A DNA stretch of 64,000 nucleotides from Mytilus edulis. Lineage: Eukaryota; Mollusca; Bivalvia; Mytilida; Mytilidae. The notes beneath the pieces were generated by a model. That model worked only from the letters and a program-made list of their open reading frames with translations, was not told the DNA's origin and searched no databases. Of this stretch, positions 24,701-34,818 are shown piece by piece. The stretch is from contig NC_092345.1 of the NCBI RefSeq assembly GCF_963676685.1, forward strand, positions 49,435,838-49,499,837. The letters run 5' to 3'. The position numbers and the translations under genes are program-made. Within the stretch, counting starts at the first letter, position 1, and each line of letters starts with the position of its first letter.

Positions 24701-25935
24701 CACGACAACCATAAAATAAATCTAAATCAATTTTATGGTTTTTAGATCAGTAGATGATGTTGATTTGTTTATTGGTGGTCTTTTAGAAGAAGGCGAGAAC
24801 GGTAGTGTTGGACCTACTTTTTCATGTATTATTGGCATTCAGTTTGAACGTTTCAAAGTTGGAGACCGGTACTGGTATGAATCATCTGATCTGGATTTTG
24901 CATTCACAAAAGGTATATTTCATATTTCAGTATTTGATTGAAAAAGAGATGAAGTGTATTTTTACGATCAAGGAATTTCTACTTACATGTAACACTTAAA
25001 AGGGTAGTTTTCAGTTCTTCAATCTTGATTTTTGTTATTTCTAAAAATGTCACAAATGTATAAGTAACTCATTTGAGCAATTTGTTATGTAAACACTTGT
25101 ATAACATAAATGATATAGATATATATTTATACATACAAATCTTAAAAAAAGGCCAGCGGATAACTTCTTTCATTTTTGAATGTTTTTAATTTTTAGATCA
25201 GCTGAATTCTATAAAATCCGCTTCATCATTGTCCAAAATATACTGCACAAACTTTGGATTGAATGATATACAAGACGATATTTTCAAGATTCCATGTTCA
25301 AAGAAGTAAGTATGTTCATAAAACAATAATGCACAGAACTGGTTTCGTTTGCAAATTTATATGAATGCGATGTTAACATTCAAATCTATGTGCGATATAT
25401 GTAAAACAAGGGTCACGTGTATGAAATTTTCTGTTACCATTTTTCAATTCCCACAGCGGAGAACTTATTGACGATGCTGGTGCATAGAGAAACTTGGAAC
25501 TGTGAAGCTAAAATTAATGTATAGTATGACCGTGTTGGATTTTTTTTTAAATGTTCATTGTTCAATATTTTCAGTTTTTTTAATCATCGGTTTCAGTCAT
25601 ACTGCATATTAAAATTCTCAACAAAACATATAAACATAAACATGAATTTATCATATATACATATGACAGTTCTTTCTTAATAACTCATTTTTCACATATA
25701 GCTCTGAATGAAGCGTAATGTTTGATAAATAATAGAGTTACTGCTGCTGATGATACTATTCATACCGATCAATCATAACTATTATGACAATTATATATTT
25801 TTCATTATATTTTGTTTCAGTTCATTGTCTTACTGTAGAGACCTTCCTGATTTAGACCTGTATTTATGGGAGGACAAAACGTGTGCATGGACCACACATC
25901 CCAGTGGTAGTGGTAATGGTCCAATTGACTGCTGA
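12735..25935 (+). CDS. PoxA: secreted animal haem peroxidase, 13 coding exons
   Basis: The joined exons (listed separately) total 1824 nt and encode 607 residues. Residues 1 to about 19 form a signal peptide, and the rest is one animal haem peroxidase domain that starts at the RYRSVDGSCNNL block (33-44). Family enzymes oxidise substrates with hydrogen peroxide, outside the cell or in secretory compartments. Visible active-site residues are distal His122 (QLLAHD), catalytic Arg250 (GDRRNNE), proximal His354 (RYGHSQIM) with Arg351, and Asn436 (LNIQRGRD). The calcium loop SSYIDAS (191-197) and Asp123 are present. Ala121 replaces the Asp that esterifies haem in myeloperoxidase, while Glu253 matches the second haem-linking acid. 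Sites for N-glycosylation include NLT and NET. There is no propeptide, membrane anchor or extra domain. The physiological role (immunity, shell or mucus cross-linking) cannot be read from sequence. The splice sites are GT-AG throughout. Confidence 0.95.
13154..13313. repeat. 160-bp imperfect palindrome in PoxA intron 1
   Basis: The left arm (GATTCCACCACC, then AATACGATATTTATCCACTC, then TTTAAAACGC) is complementary to the right arm (GCGTTTTAAA, then GAGTGGATAAATATCGTATT, then GTGGTAGAATC) around a loop of about 13 bases. The form is that of a fold-back element or MITE. No transposase is present. Confidence 0.85.
14600..14639 (+). CDS. PoxA coding exon 2: signal peptide end
   Basis: The exon lies between acceptor GTTGTAG and donor GTATAC. 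It encodes IIIDTASSVHHHK plus the first base of a Glu codon. It aligns with PoxB exon 2 (IFIATAQSPI) and has the same phases (0 in, 1 out). Cleavage is likely near ASS/V. The exon is short and supported mainly by frame and by the paralogue. Confidence 0.75.
15042..15185 (+). CDS. PoxA coding exon 3: start of peroxidase domain
   Basis: The acceptor is CTTATAG. The exon encodes TRCPNNLRYRSVDGSCNNL onward to MVSYED. The YRSVDGSCNN block is the usual N-terminal signature of the family. The donor GTTAGA is weaker than the others but keeps GT, and its phase (1) matches PoxB. Confidence 0.93.
15340..15530 (-). repeat. Single repeat related to the 350-bp tandem unit
   Basis: ACGGTACCAATTGTTAAGCA, CACCAGATGTGCATTTCAAC, GTCTTTTCAGTGATGATCG and ACATCCAAAGTT follow the order of the unit at 26801-27150, but more diverged. 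It lies in PoxA intron 3. Confidence 0.65.
15929..16105 (+). CDS. PoxA coding exon 4: distal histidine
   Basis: The acceptor is ATTTTTAG and the donor GTATTT. The exon runs from KSLPRGFPNRLPDPR to HDFIETDIPS and contains FGQLLAHD, with distal His122, the following Asp123 (calcium ligand in myeloperoxidase) and Ala121 in the haem-ester position. It is 177 nt long, as in PoxB. Confidence 0.95.
16240..16836. repeat. Two dispersed repeats in PoxA intron 4
   Basis: From 16240 to about 16400 there is a reverse-orientation GACGAAACGCGCGTC-family copy (CCAGACGCGCGTTTCGTC, GACTCATCAGTGACGCTCG). From about 16450 to 16836 there is a copy of the composite repeat seen at 1148-1603, ending in AACAGCGGTATACTACTGTT. 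Confidence 0.75.
16837..17300. repeat. Dispersed repeat with a 151-codon open frame
   Basis: GGGGCCCTTTATAGC, GGCTCCGTGTTGAAGGCCGT, CATTGACCTATAATGGTTTA and GTTGTCTCATTGGCACTCAC form a block I know as very common in mussel DNA; fragments recur near 23.63 and 60.23 kb. The long - strand open frame across it (16831-17286) matches no domain I recognise and lies in an intron, so I annotate it as repeat. Confidence 0.6.
17400..17439 (+). CDS. PoxA coding exon 5
   Basis: A 40-nt exon between TTTCCACAG and GTATGA encodes IDCCDRSDPNFG. The paired cysteines match PoxB (SDCCNNKDPHFG). The entering phase is 1 and the leaving phase 2, the same as in PoxB. Confidence 0.92.
17530..17765 (+). repeat. Partial composite repeat in PoxA intron 5
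   Basis: GTTTCCGCCAGTTTTAGTTT, GTAACCCGGATTTG and CGAACAGCGGTATACCACTG match the 3' half of the 1148-1603 repeat. The long open frame that runs from exon 5 into it is an artefact of read-through past the donor. Confidence 0.7.
18336..18445 (+). CDS. PoxA coding exon 6
   Basis: The acceptor is TTTGTCTAG and the donor GTAAGT. It encodes PDVCFPFDICYGDARFPPGC and then KNFIRAKPATEDPYLP. The CFPF and CKNFIRA blocks are typical of this part of the domain. It is 110 nt long in both genes. Confidence 0.95.
19333..19434 (+). CDS. PoxA coding exon 7: calcium loop
   Basis: The acceptor is AATTTGCAG and the donor GTAAGT. It encodes FWEQTNLLSSYIDASFLYGS and then QRNLTLELRVPDS. SSYIDAS corresponds to the calcium-binding loop of myeloperoxidase (Thr/Ser, Tyr, Asp, Ser ligands). 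It is 102 nt long in both genes. Confidence 0.95.
20787..20852. repeat. Three tandem 22-bp units in PoxA intron 7
   Basis: The unit is GCAGACT(A/G)TAATCA followed by (G/C)(A/G)ACGCAT. Three units abut with no spacers, so it is a minisatellite. Confidence 0.85.
21170..21500 (-). repeat. Dispersed repeat in PoxA intron 7
   Basis: ACGAAAGATACCAAATAGAC, CTGACAACGCCATGGC and GATCTCAGGTGATTCGGTTA belong to the family seen at 2600-2860, 36.40-36.57 and 43.27-43.46 kb. The match is diverged. Confidence 0.55.
21566..21658 (+). CDS. PoxA coding exon 8
   Basis: The acceptor is TTTCCAG and the donor GTAACA. It encodes LMKTDPGNLLPTQNGGKCL and then KISKRDRCPLA. The LLP and C(P/F)LAGD region is where the family begins its second conserved block. 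It is 93 nt long in both genes. Confidence 0.95.
22423..22915 (+). CDS. PoxA coding exon 9: catalytic Arg and proximal His
   Basis: This is the largest exon (493 nt in both genes), between TTTTTCAG and GTAAGT. It holds GDRRNNEAPN (Arg250 and Glu253), FVREHNRLST (264-273), ETRRIIIAQVQHITYNHFLP (290-309) and RYGHSQIM (351-358) with proximal His354. Arg250 is the catalytic arginine by family alignment, and Glu253 occupies the position of the second haem ester acid. Confidence 0.97.
23723..23923 (+). CDS. PoxA coding exon 10: LNIQRGRD block
   Basis: The acceptor is TTCTTTCAG and the donor GTAAGC. It encodes FLVEGIRDKLFF, then SLNIQRGRDQGVPAYNEWRK and FCGLRKF. Asn436 in LNIQR corresponds to the Asn that hydrogen-bonds the proximal His. 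It is 201 nt long in both genes. Confidence 0.97.
24746..24912 (+). CDS. PoxA coding exon 11
   Basis: The acceptor is GTTTTTAG and the donor GTATAT. It encodes SVDDVDLFIGGLLEEGENGS, VGPTFSCIIGIQFERFKVGD and RYWYES, a strongly conserved C-terminal block. It is 167 nt long in both genes. The acceptor is single here, unlike in PoxB. Confidence 0.96.
25197..25305 (+). CDS. PoxA coding exon 12
   Basis: The acceptor is AATTTTTAG and the donor GTAAGT. It encodes QLNSIKSASSLSKIYCTNFG and then the stretch up to FKIPCSK. It is 109 nt long in both genes and leaves in phase 2. Confidence 0.95.
25821..25935 (+). CDS. PoxA coding exon 13 and stop
   Basis: The acceptor is TTGTTTCAG. It encodes SLSYCRDLPDLDLYLWEDKT and a Gly/Ser-rich tail ending PIDC, then TGA at 25933. 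CRDLPDLDL and LW match the PoxB ending (CKRIPDINLYLW). Confidence 0.95.
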
Positions 25936-26032
25936 TCGATGATAATAACTCAAAGGAGGAGAATGAATGATTAAAAAAACACATTATCTTGCTTTTAATT
26001 CACTTGTTGTTTTCAATTTATATCGAAACTGC

Positions 26033-26097
26033 AATAAATTCATTAGAATGGATCGTTTAAATATGTAATGATAATTTTCAATACGTTGATCAATAAA
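26033..26097 (+). other. PoxA polyadenylation signals (predicted)
   Basis: Two AATAAA hexamers, at 26033-26038 and 26092-26097, lie 98 and 157 bp after the stop codon. Either could end the transcript. Confidence 0.5.
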
Positions 26098-26532
26098 GTC
26101 GAAAGTAGCAGACCGTTGTTCAAAAGTGACATTGAGAAGGCTAAATTATAACCAAGAAATAAAATTAAGAGAGATACCAAGGGATCTACCCGGTCTCTTA
26201 AAACAGTATCTTACAATTATAGGCTGGTTATTGAAGATATTATAATACTTCTCCAGATTTTAACTCTGTCAAATTCCTGTTTCGAAATAATCATTGACCT
26301 TTCTTTCACCTTTTAAACAAAGATTTACGTGCTGTGCAACAATAATTTGAATCTGATAAAATGCGAGACTTATTGTTGCGATCTACAAACCTCAATTTCA
26401 TCAAAGATCGTGTTGGGGCGTTACCATCGGATGAAACATGTGTATGTATTGTGTTGTTATTATAATGGTGGTCGGTGGGATTTACATACTAGAGAATAAT
26501 AGAGAGAGAAAATATTTGCTGCTAAAATATAA

Positions 26533-28565
26533 ACTAGAGGCTCTTAAGAGCCTGTGTCAGTCACCTTGGTCTTTGTGAATATTAAACAAATTACACAGAT
26601 GGATTCATGACAAAATTGTGTTTTGGTGATGGTGATGCGTTTGTAGATCTTAATTTACTGAACATTCTTGCTACTTACAATTTTCTCTATCTATAATTAA
26701 CTTGGCCCTTTTGTTACAGAGGAAAATATTTTGTAAAAATTTACAAAAATTTACCAAATTAATAAAAATTGTTAAAAATTGACTAGAAAGGGCAATAATA
26801 AAATCAACGGTACCAAGTTTGTTGCACCAGATGCGCATTTCGACAATACATGTCTCTTCAGTGATGCTCGTGGCCAAAATATTTGAAATCCAAAGCTTAT
26901 ATAAAAGATGAAGAGCTATAATCCAAAAGGTCCAAAAAGTATAGCCAAATTCGTGAAAGGAATCAGAGCTTTGCATGAGGGAGATACATTCCTTAATTTA
27001 TAATAATTTCTAATATTTTGTAACAGCAAATTTTAATAACACAAAAAATCCGTATTTTCATGCCAGTACCGAAGTACTGGCTACTGGGCTGGTGATACCC
27101 TCGGGGACTAATAGTCCACCAGCAGAGGCATCGACCCAGTGGTAGTAATAAAATCAACGGTACCAAGTTTGTTGCACCAGATGCGCATTTCGACAATACA
27201 TGTCTCTTCAGTGATGCTCGTGGCCAAAATATTTGAAATCCAAAGCTTATATAAAAGATGAAGAGCTATAATCCAAAAGGTCCAAAAAGTATAGCCAAAT
27301 TCGTGAAAGGAATCAGAGCTTTGCATGAGGGAGATACATTCCTTAATTTATAATAATTTCTAATATTTTGTAACAGCAAATTTTAATAACACAAAAAATC
27401 CGTATTTTCATGCCAGTACCGAAGTACTGGCTACTGGGCTGGTGATACCCTCGGGGACTAATAGTCCACCAGCAGAGGCATCGACCCAGTGGTAGTAATA
27501 AAATCAACGGTACCAAGTTTGTTGCACCAGATGCGCATTTCGACAATACATGTCTCTTCAGTGAGGCTCGTGGCCAAAATATTTGAAATCCAAAGCTTAT
27601 ATAAAAGATGAAGAGCTATAATCCAAAAGGTCCAAAAAGTATAGCCAAATTCGTGAAAGGAATCAGAGCTTTGCATGAGGGAGATACATTCCTTAATTTA
27701 TAATAATTTCTAATATTTTGTAACAGCAAATTTTAATAACACAAAAAATCCGTATTTTCATGCCAGTACCGAAGTACTGGCTACTGGGCTGGTGATACCC
27801 TCGGGGACTAATAGTCCACCAGCAGAGGCATCGACCCAGTGGTAGTAATAAAATCAACGGTACCAAGTTTGTTGCACCAGATGCGCATTTCGACAATACA
27901 TGTCTCTTCAGTGATGCTCGTGGCCAAAATATTTGAAATCCAAAGCTTATATAAAAGATGAAGAGCTATAATCCAAAAGGTCCAAAAAGTATAGCCAAAT
28001 TCGTGAAAGGAATCAGAGCTTTGCATGAGGGCAATAACTCACTTCAGGGGTCAAATGACCATTTTGATCATGTTGCCTTATTTGTAGATCTTATTTACTG
28101 AATATTATTGCTGTTCGCAGTTTACCTCTATCTATAAAAATATTCAAGATAATAACCAAAAATGGCAAAATTTTCCTTAAAATTACCAATTTAGGGGCAG
28201 CAACCCAACAATGGGCTCTCCGATTCATCTGAAAATTTCAGAGCATATAGATCTTGACCTGATAAACAATTTTACCCCCATGTCAGATTTGCTCTAAATG
28301 CTTTGGTTTTAGAGATAGAAGCCAGAATCTACATTTTACTACTATGTTCTATTTTTAGCCATGGCGGCTATCTTGGTTGGTTGGCTGGGTCGACGGACAC
28401 TTTTTTTTAAAAGAGATACCCCAATGATGATTATGGCCAAGTTTGATTTAATTTGGCCCAGTAGTTTCAGAGGAGAAGATTTCTGTAAAAGTTAACCCCG
28501 ACGGAAAACGACGACGGACGATTCCGGACGCCGGACGCAAAAAAAGCTAAAGGTTAGCTAAAAAT
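26533..28565 (+). repeat. Long dispersed repeat hosting a nested array
   Basis: The left part starts near TAGAGGCTCTTAAGAGCCTG and continues with GTGTTTTGGTGATGGTGATG. After the nested array it resumes with TCAGGGGTCAAATGACCATT, CCATGGCGGCTATCTTGGTT, GATACCCCAATGATGATTAT and GACGACGGACG. I know this ordered sequence as a common mussel repeat, which is why I treat both sides as one interrupted element. It has no coding frame. Confidence 0.7.
26799..28027. repeat. 350-bp tandem array, about 3.5 copies
   Basis: AAATCAACGGTACCAAG recurs at 26801, 27151, 27501 and 27851, exactly 350 bp apart. The copies look identical except for one T to G change at 27565. Each full unit holds a perfect hairpin, GCCAGTAC-CGAA-GTACTGGC (27062-27081 in the first). 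The array is bounded by the direct repeat AGGGCAATAA at 26789-26798 and 28028-28037, as expected for insertion into the host repeat. The repeated - strand open frames are a by-product. Confidence 0.93.
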
Positions 28566-31500
28566 GAAAAAACATAGGGTACTAAAATGCCAAAAAATAG
28601 CGTATAAAAAGGTTCCAGAATGTAAAAAAAAGTAGACCAATGGAGGAAAAAATTATTTGAGAAAAATTGCCGAAGAATGCAGAAATGCAGTCTACTTAAA
28701 AAGATAAGATATTTAGATTAGTCAAATTCTTAGGCTAAAACAAGTAACCTTGTTAAATAATATGACCAGTTTTGTATACAATTTCTCCCAAAAAATGATT
28801 TGTGTAACAAATAATGAAAAGCTTAGTTACATCAAATCACTATTTTACGATATTTTTTCACATGTAACAAGTGTTACTTCGAAATAAGATATAATTAATG
28901 ATTCATAATAAAATTTAATAAAGTTTTTGAACGAAGATAACTAATAGGTTTTTGTTACAGTTATTAATTAAAATCAAATTGTATCAGGTTGTCGTTTAAT
29001 GTTTCAATGTCGCTTTAATCAATGGGGAAATGATTATATACATCATCCCCTGTTAATCCTCCTATATTTTATGTCAGCGCTTGACCTTATGTTTTTCTTA
29101 ATACTTAGAATATTTACTTCCGGGAATTTCAAATAAATACCAGTGCAACGTCACGTTCGTCAGTCTTTTGCTGTTTTCACATTTGGCTTGCAGCAAGGCT
29201 CAGCCCGGGGGTTCCTAGAGGTAAGAAGCAGCGCATTTAGCTGTATGTCTCGAAGTTTATATTATAAGTAATGGTCGTAGTTTAGAGGTAAGAAGCAGCG
29301 CAGAAGATAGCTGTATGCCTTGCATTCATATTGTCATTGTAATATTGAAGATAATCCCATTCGGCCCGTACGAAAATACAAGAGAAATAATATTATTTTA
29401 GTAGTTCCGCCCCGTATGTTAATTATATGTTGTTGCTCGAATATTGTACATGTATTGAAATATATCGACAGTTCTAGATGTTTAATAAACGTATCATTTT
29501 TACTATTGATTATTTATTCACGCTACCAAGAGAGAATAAAAAACTAAAAAACAGAATTGACAGCCGTATTTATTTATCCCTAGTTTAGTTACAAGTTTTG
29601 TGACTTTATTCGTATTTGCTGGCTTTATACCTATACAAACGCATAGCAAGAAGCAATAATTACGACAATATACAAGACATTAAACGAAAAACGAGTTTTT
29701 AACCAAATGGCTTTTCAGTGTATAAATATTGATTAAGCTATTTTATGTACAAACATCTTCATTAAGAGTACAAAGTTTGTCTGCATTTACTAAATGATAT
29801 CAATGCAGCTATTTTGTTTTTCCTTTGATACAGGTAGGATAAAGACATTTCCAAATATATATAAATTCAGCATGTAAGCCAGGTTGTTTTAGGTACAATG
29901 TATCACCTCTTGTGTAAACTGCATATAAGATACAACATCACCATATTACATGAAGTTGATTGGAAAAGGACTGTAAACATGCTGACTATAATATGTATAT
30001 GTATAGTTATTTATATATGTTTCTTTCCTCAAAATGTAAACACACAAACTTGCATTGGGTAAATATATCATTGAAGCTTAAGCTGCTGAAATAGTTTCTT
30101 CAGTAAGCTATAAATGATCACTTTTTATTGAATGGCTTTTGTTTAAAACTCTAGTTATAATGTTTTTGTAATGTAAATTATTTACGTCCTTCGGGCCCTT
30201 AAGGATGTATTCTTCTGACTTTTCAGTCTCGTTCAGTCTCGTTGAAATCTCGTTCTTGAATTATTTCCAAAACATGTTATACAAGTGGAAAATATCAATG
30301 AATTTTAAAAATATTATAATCAAACATAGCTCTGTGAAAAAATTGTGTATTTACAATGAATGGTTTTTGAGTAATCCAGTTTCAAATTTTACGACCAATC
30401 AAGTCAGTATGTTTAGCCAAAATTTCGAGAAAATGGGTGAGGGATACAAAATATGATTTTACAATAATCATGTACATCCCATATCATTTTGGTCTTTTCA
30501 AATTTCTCAGATATGTATTTTTTCAATCATTTATAACAAAAAAGTTATAATATTGATGCATTGTGTTCTTAAAACTGAGAAAAATCACAAAAACACAAAT
30601 TTGACAGCATGGTAAATTTTACACAAAAAAGCGTCAAAATATGATAAAACTTTCTTATATTAACACCTATCTATAGTTTTTTTAAATAAAATTTATTCAG
30701 ATTGGTTCACTTCATCTTTAAAGAAAGTATGAACAAAAGTTTAATTGTGGAGCTGTGATTTTTTTCACGATTATAGCCCAAAAATAGCTAAAAATCGACG
30801 AAAAATGGGAAAATCATCAAAATTGGTCATTTTCAAAGAGCCGTAGCAAACAAAAACAAAAAATGCACCTCCATATGATATTTTCTTCACCCATTATTTT
30901 GCTACAGTCTAATAAACCCAAAAATCAGGTTAAGAAAAAAAGTTTAATTGTAGAAATTTTTGGCTCCTCATTTTTATGGCATAAATTTTGTAATTTGACT
31001 AAATTAACTGATTGACAGATTAGTTAGTGCTTGCTAAACGTTCAAGACCAATGGAACTTCTTAAAGCGCTCTATTCCGTGGGATAGTTCTGCCGCTATGA
31101 GAATTGATACTGCAACAAACTATAGTTTTATAGGTTTTATGATAAGATTCACCCTGATGTTCCGGTATTAAACATTTGAATATACAGTATATATCAACAG
31201 ATAAAAAATTATCCGGAAAAGGTTGAATGAACGAAAATGTCGCCATGCGACGTTCACAAAAGTGAGCTTTAAAAAAGTGAGCAATTGGAATATCCTACAA
31301 GCATCCATTTCTAAAAATATTAATAGCAAGCATGAATTATTGTCAAATAGTTATAAATATATCTAGAAAATAAACAAAACATCAGTTATTTGATTTTTCA
31401 TATGTGAATGTAAGCATTGATGGTATCTATGTGCTCCCTATTCCATTATCACGGACGATTTGTTTTACAAAATTAACAGGCACAAAATGGAAACGTTAAG

Positions 31501-32100
31501 TTTTCCATTTTTTCGTTACGCAACTTATTTTCTAATAATTAGGATATATATATATATATATGCCATGCTTACGTTACGCGATAAATATAAATATTTGCTC
31601 TATATTTATATAAGCCGCTAATTCACGACTGAATTAAGTTAATCGGAAACTGTGATAATAGCTGAAAGATATTCGGCATGTCATAAATCAATGATCATCA
31701 ATGACTTTTTTGTTTACCTTTTCGTGAAAGATCTTAAAAATAGAAAAAAAATGTTGAAATGTAGCTTTTTGCCAACTTAAACTAGGTTGAAGGTGTAGTC
31801 GTTTTGGCCACAAAGGTTGTTATTTTTTTAGGATTATAAAATGGTAGTAGGTTTTATAATTTGAAATCACGATACTTAGGCATTTAGTTTTGTAATATAA
31901 TTTTATTTAATATTCATACCAATGTCATATTGATATATGTACATCTGTTTATATATATAAAATACAGTGGAACTGATTAAAACAACAGTCACAATGGTAT
32001 CAATCATAGATACACTACCAAGTATGTACTTACACTTTTACTGTACTTGTCTACACTCTTGTAAAACATCAATGAACAGCCGCGGCAAAACCTTGTAATG
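28566..32100. other. Intergenic, no gene recognised
   Basis: There are no long open frames, splice-flanked conserved frames or RNA genes that I can support. At 29216-29250 and 29282-29318 a short motif repeats (AGAGGTAAGAAGCAGCGCA, then TAGCTGTATG), 66 bp apart, downstream of TCAAATAAATACC. A (TA)n run lies near 31.55 kb. Confidence 0.5.
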
Positions 32101-32109
32101 GTGTACTTT

Positions 32110-32390
32110 TGGTGAATTCAGTACTGCTGAACTATACACGTTGTACGGTAGCTATTTCTTTTTATTTTCAGTTATTTGACAGTTTTATTTTTTTAGAAGT
32201 GTGAGAGTACTAGGTATTTCTGAGTTTTTTAGTACTGTAACAGTACTAAGTTTACTGAATTTTTCAGTACTGTAATTGTACTGTTTTGTTTATCATTAAC
32301 ATTTCAGTACTGATGATTAAGTATTATTTCTGTAGTGTTTCCAGAAGGATTTATTTCAGTAGTGATTGAATACTTACTACTGACTGCTGT
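32110..32390 (+). repeat. AGTACTG-rich block, left arm
   Basis: The block carries TTAGTACTGTAACAGTACTA, TTCAGTACTGTAATTGTACT and TTTCAGTACTGATG. The same words occur in reverse orientation at 33390-33640, so the two blocks form a loose inverted pair around about 1 kb. Confidence 0.7.
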
Positions 32391-32399
32391 TCTTTATTG

Positions 32400-32655
32400 A
32401 TATGGCCATATTTATGAATTAACTGTTTACAAAACTTGTGACTTTTTGAAATACTAAGGCTTATCTATCTCAGGAATAGATTACCTTAGCTGTATTTGGT
32501 AAAACTTTTAGGGATTTTGGTCCTCATTGTCTTCAACTTCGTACTTTGCTTGGCCTTTTTAACTTTTTTGGATTCGGGGGTCAGTGGTGAGTCTTTTGTA
32601 GACAAAACGCTCGTCTGGCGTAAATACAAAATGTTATCCTGTTATCTATGATGAG
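32400..32655 (+). repeat. Dispersed repeat, GACGAAACGCGCGTC family
   Basis: GGAATAGATTACCTTAGCTG, TTTTGGTCCTCATTG, GACAAAACGCTCGTCTGGCG and GATGAGTTTATTT match the copy at 40800-41040 in order and orientation. This is the longer form of the family. Confidence 0.75.
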
Positions 32656-33054
32656 TTTATTTATATACAAGCATTTATGATTTCTTAATGTTAACGCACC
32701 TTAAAGATCGCTCGTTAAGTGAAGTATAATAGTGCATGTATCATGAATGCATGAAAATAAATAAAAACAAACCACACCAAATCTATGAAAATAGAAATAA
32801 AATTAGCCAAAGCGTAGTTTAAATATAAATGTTTATTATAATGGAAACATTGATTGAATATCATGAAAACTGTCTGAAAAACACAAACTGCATCATTTAC
32901 ATCAACTGAAATAAAAGTAAATTCACAAAAACTGAACTCCGAGGAAACTTCAAGAGGTAAAGTCTTGAATTATTGATACTGGTAAGGTAAGCACTGACAA
33001 GTAAGTATTGATTCAGTAGGGACGTTCATCTGTCCAAGAAACACAGCGAATAAC

Positions 33055-33385
33055 ATAGAACACGGATGCCCAAATCGCACTATCATTTTTTTATGTTCAA
33101 TGGACCGTGAAATTAGGGTAAAAACTTTTTAATGTTGCATAAAAATAAGAACGATCATCTCATAGGGAACATGATTACTAAGTTTCAAGTTGATTGAACT
33201 TCAACTTCTTCAAAAACTACCTTGACCAAAAACGGGACAAACGGACAAACGAACGGACGGAAAAATTAACAGACGGACGAATGGATGGAACGACGGACGA
33301 ACGAACGACAGGACGAAAGAACAAATCGAAGAGCGAACAGACGAACGTACGTACAGACAATAAAAATATAATGCCCATTAATGGG
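33055..33385 (-). repeat. Dispersed repeat with ACGG-rich tail
   Basis: ACGGATGCCCAAATCGCAC, TGTTCAATGGACCGTGAAAT, AACTACCTTGACCAAAAACG and a degenerate (GGAC/ACGA)n run ending ATAATGCCC are the reverse complement of the element at 45993-46400. Confidence 0.8.
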
Positions 33386-33389
33386 GAAA

Positions 33390-33640
33390 AACTGTCCTGT
33401 TACAGTACTGATAACAAAAATTAGAACTATTACAGTACTGCCAAAATCACCACTGTTACAGTACTGAAAAAAATCAGTATTGTAACAGTATTACAAAAAT
33501 CACCACCTGTACAGCACTTAAAGAAGTAAAGGAGTGAGAAAAAAAACCTACTGAATACAAAAAAAAATTAGTTTCGTTACTGAACGAATAAAAGTATAAA
33601 ATTCAGTAGTACTTACTACCTAATATTTTGAAAATCATTT
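33390..33640 (-). repeat. AGTACTG-rich block, right arm
   Basis: CTGTTACAGTACTGATAACA, CTATTACAGTACTGCC and CTGTTACAGTACTGAAAAAA mirror the left block at 32110-32390. Spacing within the two arms differs, so they are not a simple perfect inverted repeat. Confidence 0.7.
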
Positions 33641-34384
33641 ACAGAACTTGATAAAATATTAGGCTATGACGCCATGTATTAGTATTGCAACGTGAGGTTC
33701 ATCCGCGTCAATTTATCAATGAAATGCACGCGACTTCGTTCATAAAACCGAACAACTAAAAAAAACGGTTTGTACGCGGAAAAGTAGTTTAACGCATTCC
33801 CCATTTCCTTTCTCAATTTTACTACTAACTAAAAATACAAACAGTTCAGACAAATGGAGCTAAAATAAAAGTATGATGGAAAAAAATGCCATTATTCTAT
33901 AAGTCGGATAAGCTTGTCATGAGACAGATACTGGATCTGCATTGCCCGGTAATTACATTGAGTCGGCAAAAAAATAGTCTATCAAGTTAATAATCCTTCA
34001 ATAACAAGTCATTATAACAATAGCATAAATGACTTGCATAATTAATTACAATATAGATCCCTATATTATTTCTGAATACCTACTGCTTAATTATATTTAA
34101 TATTTTCAAAAGTAGCAAACTCTGCCAAAGCAGAATTAAAAATGTATTAAAAATGTAAAATGGAAATAAACCTTTCCATAAAATATTAAATTAACGCAGA
34201 TCCATGACTTTGAATTAGAGCACTCACTTATACAGCATTAGGATAAGGACTTGTAAAAAGTCTATGCAACAACCAGCTATGTCGCTCTCTAAAGGAATCA
34301 CTGTAACCACTTTAGACCACCGCTGATAGCTTATTACCATTTTACCTTTTTTTTTTTAGATTTTAATAGGTAGCAAATAATTGT

Positions 34385-34818
34385 TTGTGTGGACGAAACG
34401 CACGTTTGACGTATTAAATTTTAAACCTGGTACCCTTTGTTAACTATTATTCGTGTGTTTCTATGTCCCATATGTTTTCCCATTTATTTGTAGTGTAGTC
34501 CTGTCATGTAATGATGTCATTTTAATGTTATATTTAACATTGCCATAAAAGCGGGAGGTTTGGCATGCCACAAAACCAGGTTCAACTCTCCATTTTTTTC
34601 TTAAAATGTCCTATACCAAGTCCAAAAAATGGCCATTGTTATATTATAGTTCGTTTCTGTGTGTGTTACATTTTAATGTTCTGTTTCTGTTAAGTCGTAG
34701 TTCTCCTCTTATATTTGGTGTGTTTCCCTCAGTTTTAGTTTGTAACCCGGATTTGTTTTTTTTTCTTAATCGATTTATGAATTTCGAACAGCGGTATACT
34801 ACTGTTGCCTTTATTTAG
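34385..34818 (+). repeat. Composite dispersed repeat, near-complete copy
   Basis: It matches 1148-1603 from GTGTGGACGAAACGCACGTT through GCGGGAGGTTTGGCATGCCA to AACAGCGGTATACTACTGTT. Confidence 0.8.

Noticed and set aside
26671-28026. Repeated - strand open frames of about 67-72 codons, and a CRISPR-like look
   Set aside because: The frames recur only because the 350-bp unit is tandemly repeated. There are no spacers between repeats, and the context is animal DNA.
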